Origin: Byssochlamys sp. IMV 00236
Taxonomy: Eukaryota; Ascomycota; Eurotiomycetes; Eurotiales; Thermoascaceae
DNA: 30,499 nt
NCBI GenBank assembly: GCA_001931875.2
Contig: MSJH02000509.1
Span: forward strand, 1-30,499
Direction: 5' to 3'
Shown piece by piece: positions 10,358-20,383 of this stretch. The position numbers and the translations under genes are program-made. The notes under the pieces are model-generated. The model did no database searches. It was not told where the DNA came from and was given only the letters and a program-made list of their open reading frames with translations. Position 1 is the stretch's first letter. Every line of letters begins with the position of its first letter.

Positions 10358-11236
10358 ATGTTTAGTTTGACACTGCAGATTGAAAAGTTTTGTTGGACTA
10401 CATCATGGGTAATAGGTAGAGGCAGTGCCTGTAGTATTAGTCTAATTTCTGGTGCATGTAATGTTTCCCTTTTTTTTTATTGGCTTTTTAAATAGAAACA
10501 AGCAATCAACGCATATCGTGAAGAAGCCATCGACACACTGACTACGGCCGCTACTCCTGCTGCTGCTTATGTTCGTCAATTGATTAATTTAACCAATGAT
10601 AACGTCTCAAACAACTCCATTCCTCCTGATGGCGATGAAGATGGATCTACACAAAGCGACGACGATATTTATTGTAATACTAACAAGGACAACGATACGA
10701 CTATACTCACATTGGTCCACTCAGTTCGCAGTTCGCCTTCGACGTCAGCTCCTGATGAGGCATTATTCTCTAATGAACTATTAACATCAGCACCACTGGC
10801 TTTGACACTGCACGCGCCGGGTCGAAATCGATTTTATGTTGATCGTATTGATATCTCAGAGAGATTCTATAACATGCAGCAATATATCTTTAGCTTCGTG
10901 AAACTCAACAGCTTAACATTAGAATCTGATGTTCATCTCATCCTATCGGTATCTTCAATTCTCTTGTTACAAAATAACAATCGAGTTCACAAAGACATGA
11001 TCCCATTTTTTGGCAATAAAATATACCAAAAAGTTCACAAAAGCAACCTTGGCTCTTTAAATATGACGTACAAATTCCCCGGAGAAACTTTGCTTGAAAT
11101 CATTGAAACTGCACAAGGCGTATACAATAAAGCCAATGATAGAATCAATGCAGCAGCTTCAATACTTAGCCTAGCAAATACCGTGGATAATCTCATAAAA
11201 AAAAAAAAAAAAAAAAAAGGAAGCGCAAAGATATAA
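10358..11236 (+). CDS. Orphan two-exon protein of unknown function
   Basis: Exon 1 (10358-10408, MFSLTLQIEKFCWTTSW) joins exon 2 (10496-11236) through an 87-nt intron with a T-tract and ATAG acceptor; phase is kept, giving 263 aa. I do not recognise a family. An acidic, Asp/Asn-rich linker (DGDEDGSTQSDDDIYCNTNK) is followed by a more ordered half with hydrophobic helices (DVHLILSVSSILLL, YNKANDRINAAASILSLANT). The C-terminus is seven Lys encoded within a run of 22 A (11197-11218), then GSAKI. Because that run is prone to slippage, the true C-terminus is uncertain. No signal peptide or clear membrane anchor. It could be lineage-specific or mobile-element related. Confidence 0.5.
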
Positions 11237-11651
11237 CTGGGAACTATACTTGTAAATAAAATTATCTTTACTCTGCCTCCACCACAATATATATGTTCTA
11301 ACATTAACATGATACTGGACGCATATCAATACATAAAAACTGCATTTTGCTATCAAAATAACTTAATGTGTGAATTATTTCTCGTGATTTTTTGGCCTCT
11401 TGAAGTTGTTCGCATGGTAAAGAAAAACCATTCGAAAAAAGGTATATTACTCCTAGATGCTTATAAAAAGAGATAGGTTTTAAACAAGTCTCATTTTTGT
11501 CTCCATTTTGGCAACTGTACGACTTTTTTTGTTACCCTCCGATAGGGCTGATCGAGCGGACATTTTAGATCTTTTAAAGGTGTACATGAAAGTGTGCTGA
11601 TATTTTTGAAAAGTACACCTTTTTTTTTTTTTCTTTTTCTTTATAATATTA
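11237..11651. other. Intergenic region, universal stress protein promoter
   Basis: 415 bp of AT-rich DNA. The only structure noted is the inverted repeat at 11576-11622 followed directly by a poly-T leader ahead of the ATG at 11652. Confidence 0.5.
11576..11622. repeat. 10-bp inverted repeat upstream of the stress-protein gene
   Basis: AAAGGTGTAC (11576-11585) is matched by GTACACCTTT (11613-11622), a perfect 10-bp inverted pair with a 27-nt loop, ending 29 bp before the start codon. It could be a paired regulator site or a hairpin in the 5' leader. Confidence 0.55.
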
Positions 11652-12264
11652 ATGGCACGTCAAATCGCTTTTGCTATTGATCCTTTATCGGAAGAATCTA
11701 AAAAGACAATTCAGTGGTCAAAGGATAATTTTTTAAGACCGGACGATGAAATTCATGCCATCATGGTGCTTGTCATGGATGCTGAGTTTATTGACCAAGG
11801 TAAATAGAAGAAAGAAAAGAAAAAGGTTGACCAGTTAATCACTGGTTAGAAGATCCAATAGAGTTACCATCTTCAGATACGTTTAAAGAGATAGAGCAAG
11901 AGGTTAGATAGATATATAAAAAAATGATGATAAATATGCTCATTCATTTTAGGTAACAGCAGAAAAGGTGAATGCTATGAATAAAATAGTTCAAGACTTG
12001 CAAGCTTCAGGATACCGTGTCATTACTCATGTATTCAAGACGGATTCTACTCACGCACGAACAGTCTTGACTGATTACTTAAATACAATAAAAGTTGACT
12101 GCTTAATTCTGGGAAGTAGAAATCTATCTGGTTGGACGAGGTAAGAAAAAGAAGAAGAAAGAGGATATAAAGATGTAATTTTATTTCTGTTTAGGTTCTT
12201 TTCTGGGAGCTTTAGTAACTATGTACAGACGCATGTTAACTGTCCAGTCTTGATTATCAGATAA
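11652..12264 (+). CDS. Universal stress protein (USP/UspA domain)
   Basis: Four exons, 11652-11799, 11850-11902, 11953-12140 and 12195-12264, encode 152 aa, a single USP domain of normal length. It starts with the first strand RQIAFAIDPLSEESKKTIQW. The C-terminal end is the clearest signature: VDCLILGSRNLSGWTRFFSG followed by SFSNYVQTHVNCPVLIIR. This matches the family's nucleotide-loop and last strand. In the ATP-binding consensus GxxG-x9-G(S/T), the second Gly is Asn here (GSRN), so nucleotide binding could be altered. The acceptor of exon 3 follows an unusual GTTAGA donor, so that junction is less certain. Probably a cytosolic stress-response protein. Confidence 0.88.
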
Positions 12265-12271
12265 GACGAGA

Positions 12272-12601
12272 TTATTTTTGCTTTAAAAAGAGTATCTTTA
12301 AAAAGAACTTGGAAATAGTGTCTTTCAATCTCTTTTTTTGTTTTGGAACGGGTGCATCGTAAAGTGTGACCCCTTGAGTGTTCATTTTATAGCTTTTACT
12401 CCTTTGAGAAGGTTGTTCGTTTCTGACCGAGAGGAATACATCAGACTGAACGTCTCGTTCCTTGATATCTCTTGTCATATCAGTAATTTCCACTTGTATT
12501 TTATCACCTTGTCCTTCGTCTAAATATTTTGTACTAGGAATCATATAAAGTATATGAGATACATCTTCACCGTTTTGCGAATGAGCTTGATCAAAAGGCA
12601 T
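12272..12601 (-). CDS. Hypothetical ORF, or last exon of the arrestin-like gene
   Basis: An open frame with a coding-like composition, polar N-terminal half and a basic C-terminal helix (KKRLKDTISKFFLKILFLKQK region). It starts with ATG 12601 after a T-rich stretch. The arrestin-like gene upstream on the same strand ends TGG-TAA-A against a 20-N gap, and GGTAAA there could instead be a splice donor. A possible acceptor (GATCAAG) sits just inside this ORF. Thus it may be an independent 109-aa protein or the arrestin C-terminus. It ends 8 bp beyond the convergent stress-protein stop. No family recognised. Confidence 0.4.
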   Translation of the reverse strand: MPFDQAHSQNGEDVSHILYMIPSTKYLDEGQGDKIQVEITDMTRDIKERDVQSDVFLSVRNEQPSQRSKSYKMNTQGVTLYDAPVPKQKKRLKDTISKFFLKILFLKQK

Positions 12602-12708
12602 TTGGTTATGAAAAAGTGTAATAAATAGAATTCACTTTTAAAAAAGGGTATAATGTTGTCAAATAAAGGACGTTCCTTTCATTTTTTTTATTTATAAATA
12701 TGCATCTA

Positions 12709-12712
12709 TTGG

Positions 12713-12747
<35 letters not shown>

Positions 12748-12767
12748 NNNNNNNNNNNNNNNNNNNN
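12709..12767. other. Poly-T run and 20-N assembly gap
   Basis: A run of about 35-40 T runs directly into 20 N (12748-12767). The assembly evidently broke at a homopolymer, so true distance and sequence here are unknown. It touches the stop codon of the arrestin-like gene. Confidence 0.95.
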
Positions 12768-12768
12768 T

Positions 12769-14510
12769 TTACCAATGTTCGTCAAATAAATTAGGTATTA
12801 CAGTTGCCTCTGGTAGATCGACTCCCTTAGCTGCACTTGTCAGGTAAACGGTTGTTTCCTCTCTTTGCTTTCTCAAGTCTAATTGTGGGGGTATGGTTGG
12901 TATACTAAAGTAATTGGGCGGATCTTCTCTCGGCGTTGATGTTAGCTGTGCTTCTTGTTGAATAGGATCACTCGTGACACCAAACTGTTCTGGGGGGTCT
13001 TCTAGATTGGGATCAAAAAATATTGGCAACTCTTTATTGTTGCAGTAATACCCAATGGATGTCAACCCATTCACACGCAGAAGCTGCTCATGCTTTAGAT
13101 TGCCGATCACAATAGGAACAGCAAACTCAACCTCATGAGTTGATTTGAATAGTCCTCTGTGTTCACTAACATTCAACAGAAACTGGAGGTCATAATGAAC
13201 TCGTGTATGTGTCGTCGTAAATGAAGGTGAAACGAGTCGAGTAGGTATAGTAAATGCTACATCGGTAGCAATCTGAGAATCTGGCTCGCTGATCAGGCAA
13301 CGACCACTTCCTACAATCCGGATATGGTCCAAGACGGCTGTACCGCTCACAAGGACCATTTTACCCTCATGCTTTTTTCGAAATTTGTAAGTAACATCAG
13401 TTATTCTTGAATCTGTTTGAAGTAACACAATCCTGAGATGCATTACAAATGGATCATCTGTATCTGGAGCATTAATTTCTCTTTTTTCTATTTTTCTATT
13501 TGGAAAAATCAGCCGTTACCTGGAACATAACACTGCTTGGGCAGTCTTGCCTCTATCCTAGCCACTGGCTTTGTCCTTTCCTTTGTATACACGGTTGTTC
13601 TATAAACGCACTCATGATCTAGTTCACAACAACAACAAAAAAGAGTTCAACATATGGTATTGTTAACTTCTACAATTATTATTACCTTTTACGCAAACCA
13701 GCAGTGGTCTATAAGGTGTATAGTACTCGCTGCTCTTTATTCCAGACTCAAGCCCCGCCCCGGTCAGTTGCGCTGTCCATATATACCTTATGTGAAATCC
13801 TTTTGGTTCTTCTGTAGAAGGTGGGTAATTGACATTGGGAAACTTTAATGCAAAAGGAAACTCGTACGTTCCAGGCTCTATCTCATCCCAACCAGCATGC
13901 CCATAAGCTACGATTGATTCAGTATCTTGGTTCATTTACAATACAGAATGATATATACCTGGTGCTTCAGAACCCCATAGCCTATATTCTGTTCTAAAGT
14001 AAGTTGTAATCACTTTATGTGCCCTATCACTCGACTTTCCATCGATACTTGTTTCGTTCACTTTGACCATAGCCACCTCTTCAGCTCGAAACTAGGTAAC
14101 ACATAAAGATTAGCTGTTGATAGACTTTTGCATTCACTTACTCTTATCACTAGCTTTGTAGCATATATCCTTTCCACAGCATTAAGAGTAACCTTGCCTC
14201 TCACCACTCTATTGGGCCTAACAATCACTTGTGTGCCACCCTCAAACTCGATTTGTAACGTGTTCTTTACTTCTTCCAAGACTTGTGAATTCCGTCTACT
14301 GGTGGCATTACTGTCCTCTGGTACAAGATTACCATAGACATCGACTGAAGCACGGTTTGGATGTCTGACATTAGTGTGTTGAGGAGGATCAGGTATAGGT
14401 AAGGCAGTTGGAGGTATGCTCGTAGAATGCCGACGGCGACCTGATGTAGCTGCTCGAGCAATATTTGTTATCGTCTGGGTAATATTGGTATCTAAAGGAC
14501 CTGTTGGCAT
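12769..14510 (-). CDS. Arrestin-fold (alpha-arrestin-like) protein
   Basis: Minus-strand exons: 14142-14510, 13907-13959 joined to a long exon through 14091, in full 13959-14091, 13686-13907, 13520-13618 and 12769-13463, about 505 aa in continuous phase. A Ser/Arg/Pro-rich N-terminal lead is followed by the arrestin N-fold: LQIEFEGGTQVIVRPNRVVR with GKVTL, then GTYEFPFALKFP, the family's extrusion-strand signature. The C-fold begins near residue 280 and includes RTTVYTKERTKPVARIEARL and the strand SFTTTHTRVHYDLQFLLNV. Fungal members act as adaptors that bring Rsp5-type ubiquitin ligases to plasma-membrane transporters. DPPNYF near the C-terminus and NYPPS are PY-like motifs, compatible with this (inference). 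The true start is uncertain: an upstream exon is possible, since an AACAG acceptor precedes codon GGT at about 14500. The C-terminus abuts the gap. Confidence 0.8.
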
Positions 14511-15190
14511 GAAATAAAAAAAGGAAAAAGTAGCATTCATGCACGTCATGTCGGCACATCATTTTTCGGGAAAATAAAAAAAAGTCACCTTGGCCCCGCC
14601 ATGTCTCGTCAAGGATGAACTTTTATGATACTGTATTCATTATTAGCTTTGAAAGATTACTGTAATAAAAAGGACGAATAGACTACTTATGAGCACTATT
14701 TCCAACTAACAATGTCACAGAGGAAAGCTCATTTTATATGTAATTCTTTGGTTGTTCTGATTTGGTGGCATTGTAGCTATCATTATCTGTATCTATGGCC
14801 ATTAGTGCGCGCATTAGGAGAATAAAGTACCAAAAGGGCCATGCACTGCTTTATGAAAGAAGAATCAAGGATGATGAAAGTAACAATCAGTTTTCATCGC
14901 TTTTCCTTTGGATATTTTCAGAGTATATGTTGTTAAAGCAGAAAAGGCTAGACGCCAGAAGAATACACTCACATGATTCACTCATCTTCAATTCATAACT
15001 AAAAATAGTAAGCCGGATTCTTGATGGTAGACCGCCAAGACTCTCCCTTTATGAATGAATTTTCCTGAACATGGCCAATACATTTTTTAAAACCTCCTTT
15101 TTAAATATGCAGCATTATGGCGCTAATGAATAAAGACCAATATTTGTTTACTGTAATGCAAAGAAACGAAGAAAGCTTTAGTGTACCATT
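14511..15190. other. Intergenic region
   Basis: About 680 bp of AT-rich DNA between the arrestin-like start and the 3' end of the 78-aa gene. A 67-codon plus-strand frame at 14795-14998 has no family resemblance and no clear leader; I do not call it. Confidence 0.5.
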
Positions 15191-15476
15191 TTATTCAATA
15201 AGACTGCTTCTTTTTGAGTAAAAATAGCCCTTGTTCGACTGAATATGCGTATGTTGGTCGTCTTCGTGTGGTAGCTGACTCATCCGTCTCTTTTTCTAAA
15301 CCATAAAGTATGAATAAAAGTAGTGAATGGTTTAATACACTTACCATGGAAGCAATATAAGGAAGCAGCTTGCCCATACGCTGAGTATGATCCGTCATGA
15401 CTGTTGCACATGTTGCCATGGCATTAGTAGAAGGGTAATTATCTTTGGGTTCCTTTGGTGAATAGACAATAGGCAT
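15191..15476 (-). CDS. Small conserved-looking two-exon protein (78 aa)
   Basis: Exon 1 (15345-15476) begins MPIVYSPKEPKDNYPSTNAM and ends at a canonical GTAAGT. A 49-nt intron ends in TTTAG, and exon 2 (15191-15295) finishes SKRSSLIE before a TAA that overlaps an AATAAA-like signal. The retained-intron reading would change frame, so splicing is the better model. The first half is helical with Cys, Met and His (MATCATVMTDHTQRMGKLLP). The tail is basic and polar. No signal peptide or family recognised. It has the typical size and layout of short fungal genes. Confidence 0.5.
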
Positions 15477-15978
15477 ATGTATAATTAAAAATAAAAAAAG
15501 AGAGAAAAAAAAATGCTATGAGAGAAAATCAAGCTGTGCACTTTATGATAAAAAGACGTCTTTGTCTATAAACGTAGACAATGGTTCTATGTTCTGGATT
15601 TTGTACAACAGATTAAAGGGTCTTAATGCATGATTATTCCCGTTATAGATCTCTTCGTTTTTTTTATTGAGCTTGTGCTGTAAAAGCATACAAAAGAACA
15701 GAGGGAGGGAATTACTATATCGAACATAGGAACATGTCAAGGTTATTACAATGTATGTTTTCCAGTGTATGAACCTTCAGACTCAACTTTGACTCAAAAA
15801 ATGGAATAACGTTAAATCGCCCTGTCAAAAAGCAGTCCTGTCGGAACAAATATTACTATAATATGAGTAACCAAGGCAGTGAAAAGACTCGAAAAAAAAA
15901 AAAAAAAAAAAGAAGGCATAATGAAACAAAGAGAAATGTTGGGTTATTGTTTATTAAAAATATGAGATAATAATATAC
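15477..15978. other. Intergenic region with a possible orphan exon and poly-A
   Basis: A minus-strand frame ending at 15543 (KLNKKNEEIYNGNNHALRPF, after a CTTTTACAG acceptor) looks coding-like, but no upstream exon with a start could be joined. A run of about 20 A lies at 15892-15911, next to the left edge of the decayed element. Confidence 0.35.
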
Positions 15979-17224
15979 TTATCTTTGATGTTCAGGAAGT
16001 GTTTGAGGAATATCGGCAGCTTCTTTCATCATATAATATGATGTTTTGGCAGCGTAGTTAATAACTTCCAATTTATCGCGTTGTAAGCTATACATCACCT
16101 TCTTTCTTCTAAGATCGCTAATGTATAAATTCTCAAACTTATCAATTGAATCTGCCAATTCTTGACAGATATCATTATCAGAGGCAGAGTAGTTAGTAGT
16201 ATCTACGAAATTGATAACATTTACAGCAAGTTCTTCATGGTTAAGTCCAGTAGTATCAGTATCAACAACAATATCAGAACGAGGAGTATATGGAACATCA
16301 GTTACTCTGTTAACTAAGAAGATATGCTTACAAAGTTTTGAATCATCAGGGAAGTTATAACGGAAGAGGTGACCATTTTTCAATTCAATTTCGTACCAAG
16401 TGTAATCGTCAGTGAATGACTTGCAATCATACATATCATCATCACCTTCAGAGCGCTGAACCATACTTGTAGCAGTGTCTTCGTCAAAAGCATACGCCAA
16501 TCTTTTCTTCTTCATATCACTTGGGCTTAATTTGACAGTTTGAAAACCATACAAACATTTCAAAGTCTCCTGACGATACTCGATCATCAACGTTTCTTGC
16601 AAAGTGTAAATCAAAAAGTCACAGCGACTGCGTCGAGCGCGACCAAGGTAAAACGTTTTCAATTGATTGTGATATGATCAATCAAGTTGTTCGTATGGAA
16701 AGAGGCATTCAGTCGCCAGGCTTTACAGAAAAGCTCCTGTTTGACCAACCATCTTGTTCTAAAATAAGCAAGGAATTGCTCTTCGTCTTTGAAGCGAGTT
16801 TCAAAAGAGATGAATATACTAGGAAATTCTTCTTCAGAACGGGCACCCATCATCAAACCAAGACAAGCATGAATACCTTTGCGTTTGGATCGACTGTCAT
16901 GAGTATTCTTAGGTTCTTTAACCTGACATCATATAGAGCTATTAGTACGAACACTTAAAATAAAGAATTTTATATGAAATACTTACTACAGCCTTAAGCT
17001 TACTATCTCATGCATGCCAGATATGCCAGTGACACAAGAGAATTTGAACAGAGTCTTCAAAGACATCTCTAATTGCAGCTGTCTCGGCAGAACTACAATC
17101 TATCATAATTCGTTTCACGTTCAAAGAGAAGTTGGTCTTTATCCAGGTTAACTACTGATGCAAAGTAGGAATGGTTTCCATATCAGTGATGAAAAAACAA
17201 ACAGGTAGGTCTCTGTTCATGGTG
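15979..17224 (-). pseudogene. Decayed, 5'-truncated Mutator-like (MULE) transposase
   Basis: Reading leftward from about 17210, the segment shows LPVCFFITDMETIPTLHQ, stop, LTWIKTNF...KRIMIDCSSAET, then VQILLCHWHI, the characteristic Cys-x-x-His block of MULE transposases. A second stop follows at 17008-17010. A canonical 64-nt intron (16923-16986, with TACTAAT) leads to KGIHACLGLMMGARSEEEF and the C-terminal helical part, then a frameshift near 16660-16675. After it comes a SWIM-like region (15979-16662) in which only the CKH half of the zinc motif remains (DDSKLCKHIFLV). Both stops sit where Trp would fit (TAG 17152-17154; TGA 17008-17010). The N-terminal part, including the first catalytic Asp, is absent. 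No terminal inverted repeats were recognised. Non-functional; it could still be silenced or mobilised only in trans. Confidence 0.75.
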
Positions 17225-17289
17225 TATATAAAACAATGAATAGTTATTTTTCTTTTTCTTCTCCTCTTTACTATTCCTAATATTCACTA

Positions 17290-18758
17290 ATGCCTGAAAA
17301 GAAAAAGCAAATAGTGGTATATGGCCCCGGAAAGACTATGATCAATAGACCAGCTAGCTGGAAGCGAAGTGCAAGTGAAGAATTAACTGGTTCTTCATCC
17401 AAACGTGCTCGTAGAACACCGGAAAGAGAAGAATATCTTATGAACATTTTCATGGAACAACTCGAAATTCACGCTTCTTCAGAAATTCGACACTGCTATC
17501 AGACAGGCGGGAACCTTGGTGAACTTCGTAAATCAATGTTATCACGATTGAGATTACCTCGTGGGATAGTTACTGGTGCTGAAGCTAGAATTAATGTGAA
17601 GGCAGGAGAAATAGAGTCATTACTGCGACCTAAAAGAACACATGGAAAAACGCCAGTGCAGTATTAGAAGGATTTTGTTGAAGCCGAGTTCTTTAACGTT
17701 GCTCAAAGAATTCGAAAAGAAGTCGAAAGTAGAGAAGAAACAACGGAGGAAGCGGAAGATATCAGTGCACAGGAACAAGAACAACAAATAAGAACTTTTG
17801 GTGCCTCTTTGCTCTCACTTTTAAGATCAGATTTGCCCGCTGATATCCAAGATACTTTTTTAAAAACCATAGAAGAAGCAGTTGTTTCTGCTAGTGATTA
17901 CATAGCTTCGTATAGTGTTCAAGTATATAAGCTGGTATTACTTTTGAAGAAATCAAGTTTTTTCAAGTTAGATGATGATGAAATTATACTGCAACACAAA
18001 GTCGGTGTTAGCATTCAAGATATCGTACCAGAAAGCTTTTGCTGTCAAAGCGACATCAACCATTTCTCACCCCCTATAGACAGAAGCTGTCTTACAGATG
18101 ATGCCTTAAAAAAGAATTTAACAGCCTTTTCAACCCAAGTCATCTGCAAATGATCCATGCAAGCTATTTTGGAACTCAAGGTGTTGCCGAAGAAACACTC
18201 AAAAAGCATCCTTTCCAAACAGCATTAAGACAGGCTCAACGAAGACGGAAGAAGAAGCGAATCAACTGATCCAGTTGCCATGAAATTGGCACTTAACAGA
18301 TACATTTCTAATTTCAAGAATATGTGGTCTCAGAAAATGCGCTCTAGAAAGACGTTAAATCGTGTACTCATTATTCTCCTCAGAATCCATTTGGCTCCTA
18401 AGCGTGAGAGAAGAAAAATAGAGGAATTAACCAAGAAAGAATCTGAAAAAGCAAGAAATACTGACAAAGCGCCTACAAAGATCAAGCCTGCCAACAAGTC
18501 TTACAACACAAGAAAAGGATTATTCAAAAACGAGAAGAAAAAGCGTGAAACGTATATTCGTAAGTCAAGAAACGATAAAATAAACGATCTTAAATGGAAA
18601 TACAAAGCAACAGGATGCCAAATGCGTATTTCCAAATATGAAGAAACTTTAAGAAAAGAGGCAAGTTCATTGTTTGATTGTTTGATTGTTTGATTGTTTG
18701 AATGCTATTTTTACTTATTTAGTTACTATTTACTAGAGAGCTGGCGGTACTTGAATAA
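17290..18758 (+). pseudogene. Broken ORF of unknown family, head to head with the MULE remnant
   Basis: Starts MPEKKKQIVVYGPGKTMINR with a basic, NLS-like patch (SSSKRARRTPERE). The frame is interrupted by TAG at 17665-17667 and continues in the same frame (KDFVEAEFFNVAQRIRKEVE) to 18153. It then shifts: the best continuation around 18120-18265 is in another frame (NPSHLQMIHASYFGTQGVAE). It shifts back for ALNRYISNFKNMWSQKMRSR. The end is very Lys/Arg-rich. A final intron 18661-18722 would use a GCAAGT donor and a TTTAG acceptor, followed by LLFTRELAVLE and stop. I do not recognise the family. Its place beside a transposase, its basic composition and its shared decay suggest an element-borne accessory protein (inference). 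Confidence 0.55.
18669..18700. repeat. Tandem repeat, 8-bp unit (ATTGTTTG) x 4
   Basis: Four near-perfect copies of an 8-bp unit, lying inside the putative GC-AG intron at the end of the element-associated ORF. It looks like replication-slippage expansion. Confidence 0.75.
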
Positions 18759-19079
18759 AATTCTCCATTCTACACAAAAAATCACTTAGGTCAATTAGCT
18801 ACAAACTCTAGGCATCTCATTTCTTGGAGGCAAAAGTTCCCATAGTGAGAGATACACTCTCAGCATTAGCAATAGGTTTGTTAGGCCTCTCGAATCTTTT
18901 ATTTACCAAACCTTCCCGTGTTTTCAAACTAGTCTCAATCAATCAAATACTGGATTTGTCACCATCACCTCTTCCTTCTTTAATACAAGAGAATGAGCTT
19001 TTGCTTAGGACTTTTAAATTCTTTCGGGATTTAACCAGAGAAAAAAAAAAGGCACCCTTCGAAAACCCTTTTTGTTATA
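18759..19079. other. Region upstream of the rRNA methyltransferase gene
   Basis: An open frame runs through about 18824-19108 (containing SALAIGLLGLSNLLFTKPSR), with no ATG start, and overlaps the methyltransferase start in another frame. It may be a leftover of the neighbouring element or chance. No clear promoter motif was seen. Confidence 0.35.
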
Positions 19080-20239
19080 ATGCCACTTCCAAGATTACCT
19101 TCGATTAGAGAACTTATCAAGATCTATGGTCTCTCTGCTAAATCTCAACTTAGTCAAAATTTTATACTCGATAAAAACATAACAGGTGCGTTAAAATGCA
19201 AGATTATACAAGATTGTATTTTTGATCTCTATTTAATAGACAAGATCATCAGAACGACACACATTTCAGAAAAGACACCTCTTGTTGTTGAAGTAGGTCC
19301 TGGCCCAGGATTATTATCGAGATCCATATTAGATTCAGGAGCTAAATGCATTGTGGCAGTAGAAAAGGATAGCAGATTTTTACCAACATTGCATGTATGC
19401 TAAAATATAAAAAAAGAAGGAAAGCAAAAAAAAAAAAAAAGGAACTTATGATATCATGTAGCAATTATCAGAAGCATCAGATAACAGATTTCAAGTGATA
19501 AATGGAAATATATTAACAGTAGATCATAATGATATATTATCAAAGACTTCATTTCGACAAGACAATGACCATCCTGTACATATTATTGGCAACTTGCCTT
19601 TTAACATTGCATCACCTTTATTATTACAATGGCTACATCAGAGAGCAAGCCAAGAAGCTCTATTTAGCATAAACAACGATATCTGGCTGACCCTCATGTT
19701 TCAAAAGGAAGTAGGCGATGTAAGTGTACCTAATGAATGTATAGAAACGTTCATTAATTTATCATTAGAGAATTATCGCAGATGCATCCACATCAAAGCG
19801 TGGTAGACTATCAGTCATGACACAAAGTTTGTATAATGTAAAAGAGGTGTATAAAGTACCATCTACTGTTTTTGTTCCCAGGCCAAAAGTAGATGCTTCA
19901 GTTATACAGTTTTCTCCAAAGCCATTATTTGCTCTAGACATTGAAATGCAAGGTAAAAACACATTCATTTGATGAAAAAGGAAGAGAGTCTTGGTTCTAA
20001 GTGCTTCTTTAGGAACTTATCTTATTCTTGAGAATTTGGTGCGACACTATTTCACCAAACGAAGAAAGACAATTGGACATATCACGAAGCATCTTGGCAA
20101 ACAAGTACCTGAATTCCAAACGATAATTGAACAATTAGAGACTATAGTTGACTTTCAAGCAAGACCAGAAGACGTATCCACAGAAACATTTTGTAATATG
20201 GCAAAGCTTCTCTATAACAATAAAATCAAGCTGCCATAG
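19080..20239 (+). CDS. Mitochondrial rRNA adenine dimethyltransferase (TFB1M/KsgA family)
   Basis: S-adenosylmethionine-dependent enzyme that dimethylates two adjacent adenines near the 3' end of small-subunit rRNA; eukaryotic TFB1M acts in mitochondria. Exons 19080-19185, 19240-19394, 19462-19719, 19769-19952 and 20013-20239 give 309 aa. KSQLSQNFILD (about 22-32) is the N-terminal family motif. VEVGPGPGLLSRS (52-64) is the SAM-binding loop. GNLPFNIASP (130-139) is the catalytic motif IV, with Phe as in mitochondrial members. KEVGDRIIADASTSKRGRLS and VPRPKVDASVI follow in order. The C-terminal RRKTI is also typical. No obvious cleavable presequence; the short N-terminus is like TFB1M. The first intron is 54 nt and stop-free, so retention would insert 18 residues. 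Family assignment firm, compartment inferred. Confidence 0.92.
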
Positions 20240-20319
20240 ATGCTATTTTTTTTTTTTTTTTTTTTTTTACTATGCATAAACATAAAGAAGAGTCCTGTAG
20301 AAGAGTCGGCATTTGTAAT

Positions 20320-20328
20320 TATAAAAAG
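20320..20328 (+). promoter_or_regulatory. TATA box of the PalC-like gene
   Basis: TATAAAAAG lies 64 bp before ATG 20384, with a C/T-rich stretch between. This supports the chosen start rather than the upstream in-frame TTG. A poly-T run at 20247-20268 precedes it. Confidence 0.4.
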
Positions 20329-20383
20329 AGCAACACTTGGCACACATAAACAAAAATAAACAGCTCTTTTCTTCTTGTCAATC

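Noticed and set aside
10358..11236. Homology of the orphan protein to the PalC-like protein (both have YNKA-x-D and an ANTV segment)
   Set aside because: The similarity is limited to one short helix; the rest does not follow the BRO1 order.
13926..13958. 33-nt intron in the arrestin-like gene
   Set aside because: A 51-nt alternative ending at the ATCGTAG acceptor (13908) keeps phase and fits normal intron size.
14591..14604. ATGGCGGGGCCAAG as first exon of the arrestin-like gene (minus strand)
   Set aside because: Splicing GTGACT to the AACAG acceptor gives the wrong phase for the downstream frame.
14795..14998. 67-codon plus-strand open frame
   Set aside because: No promoter-like leader, no splice signals and no recognisable features.
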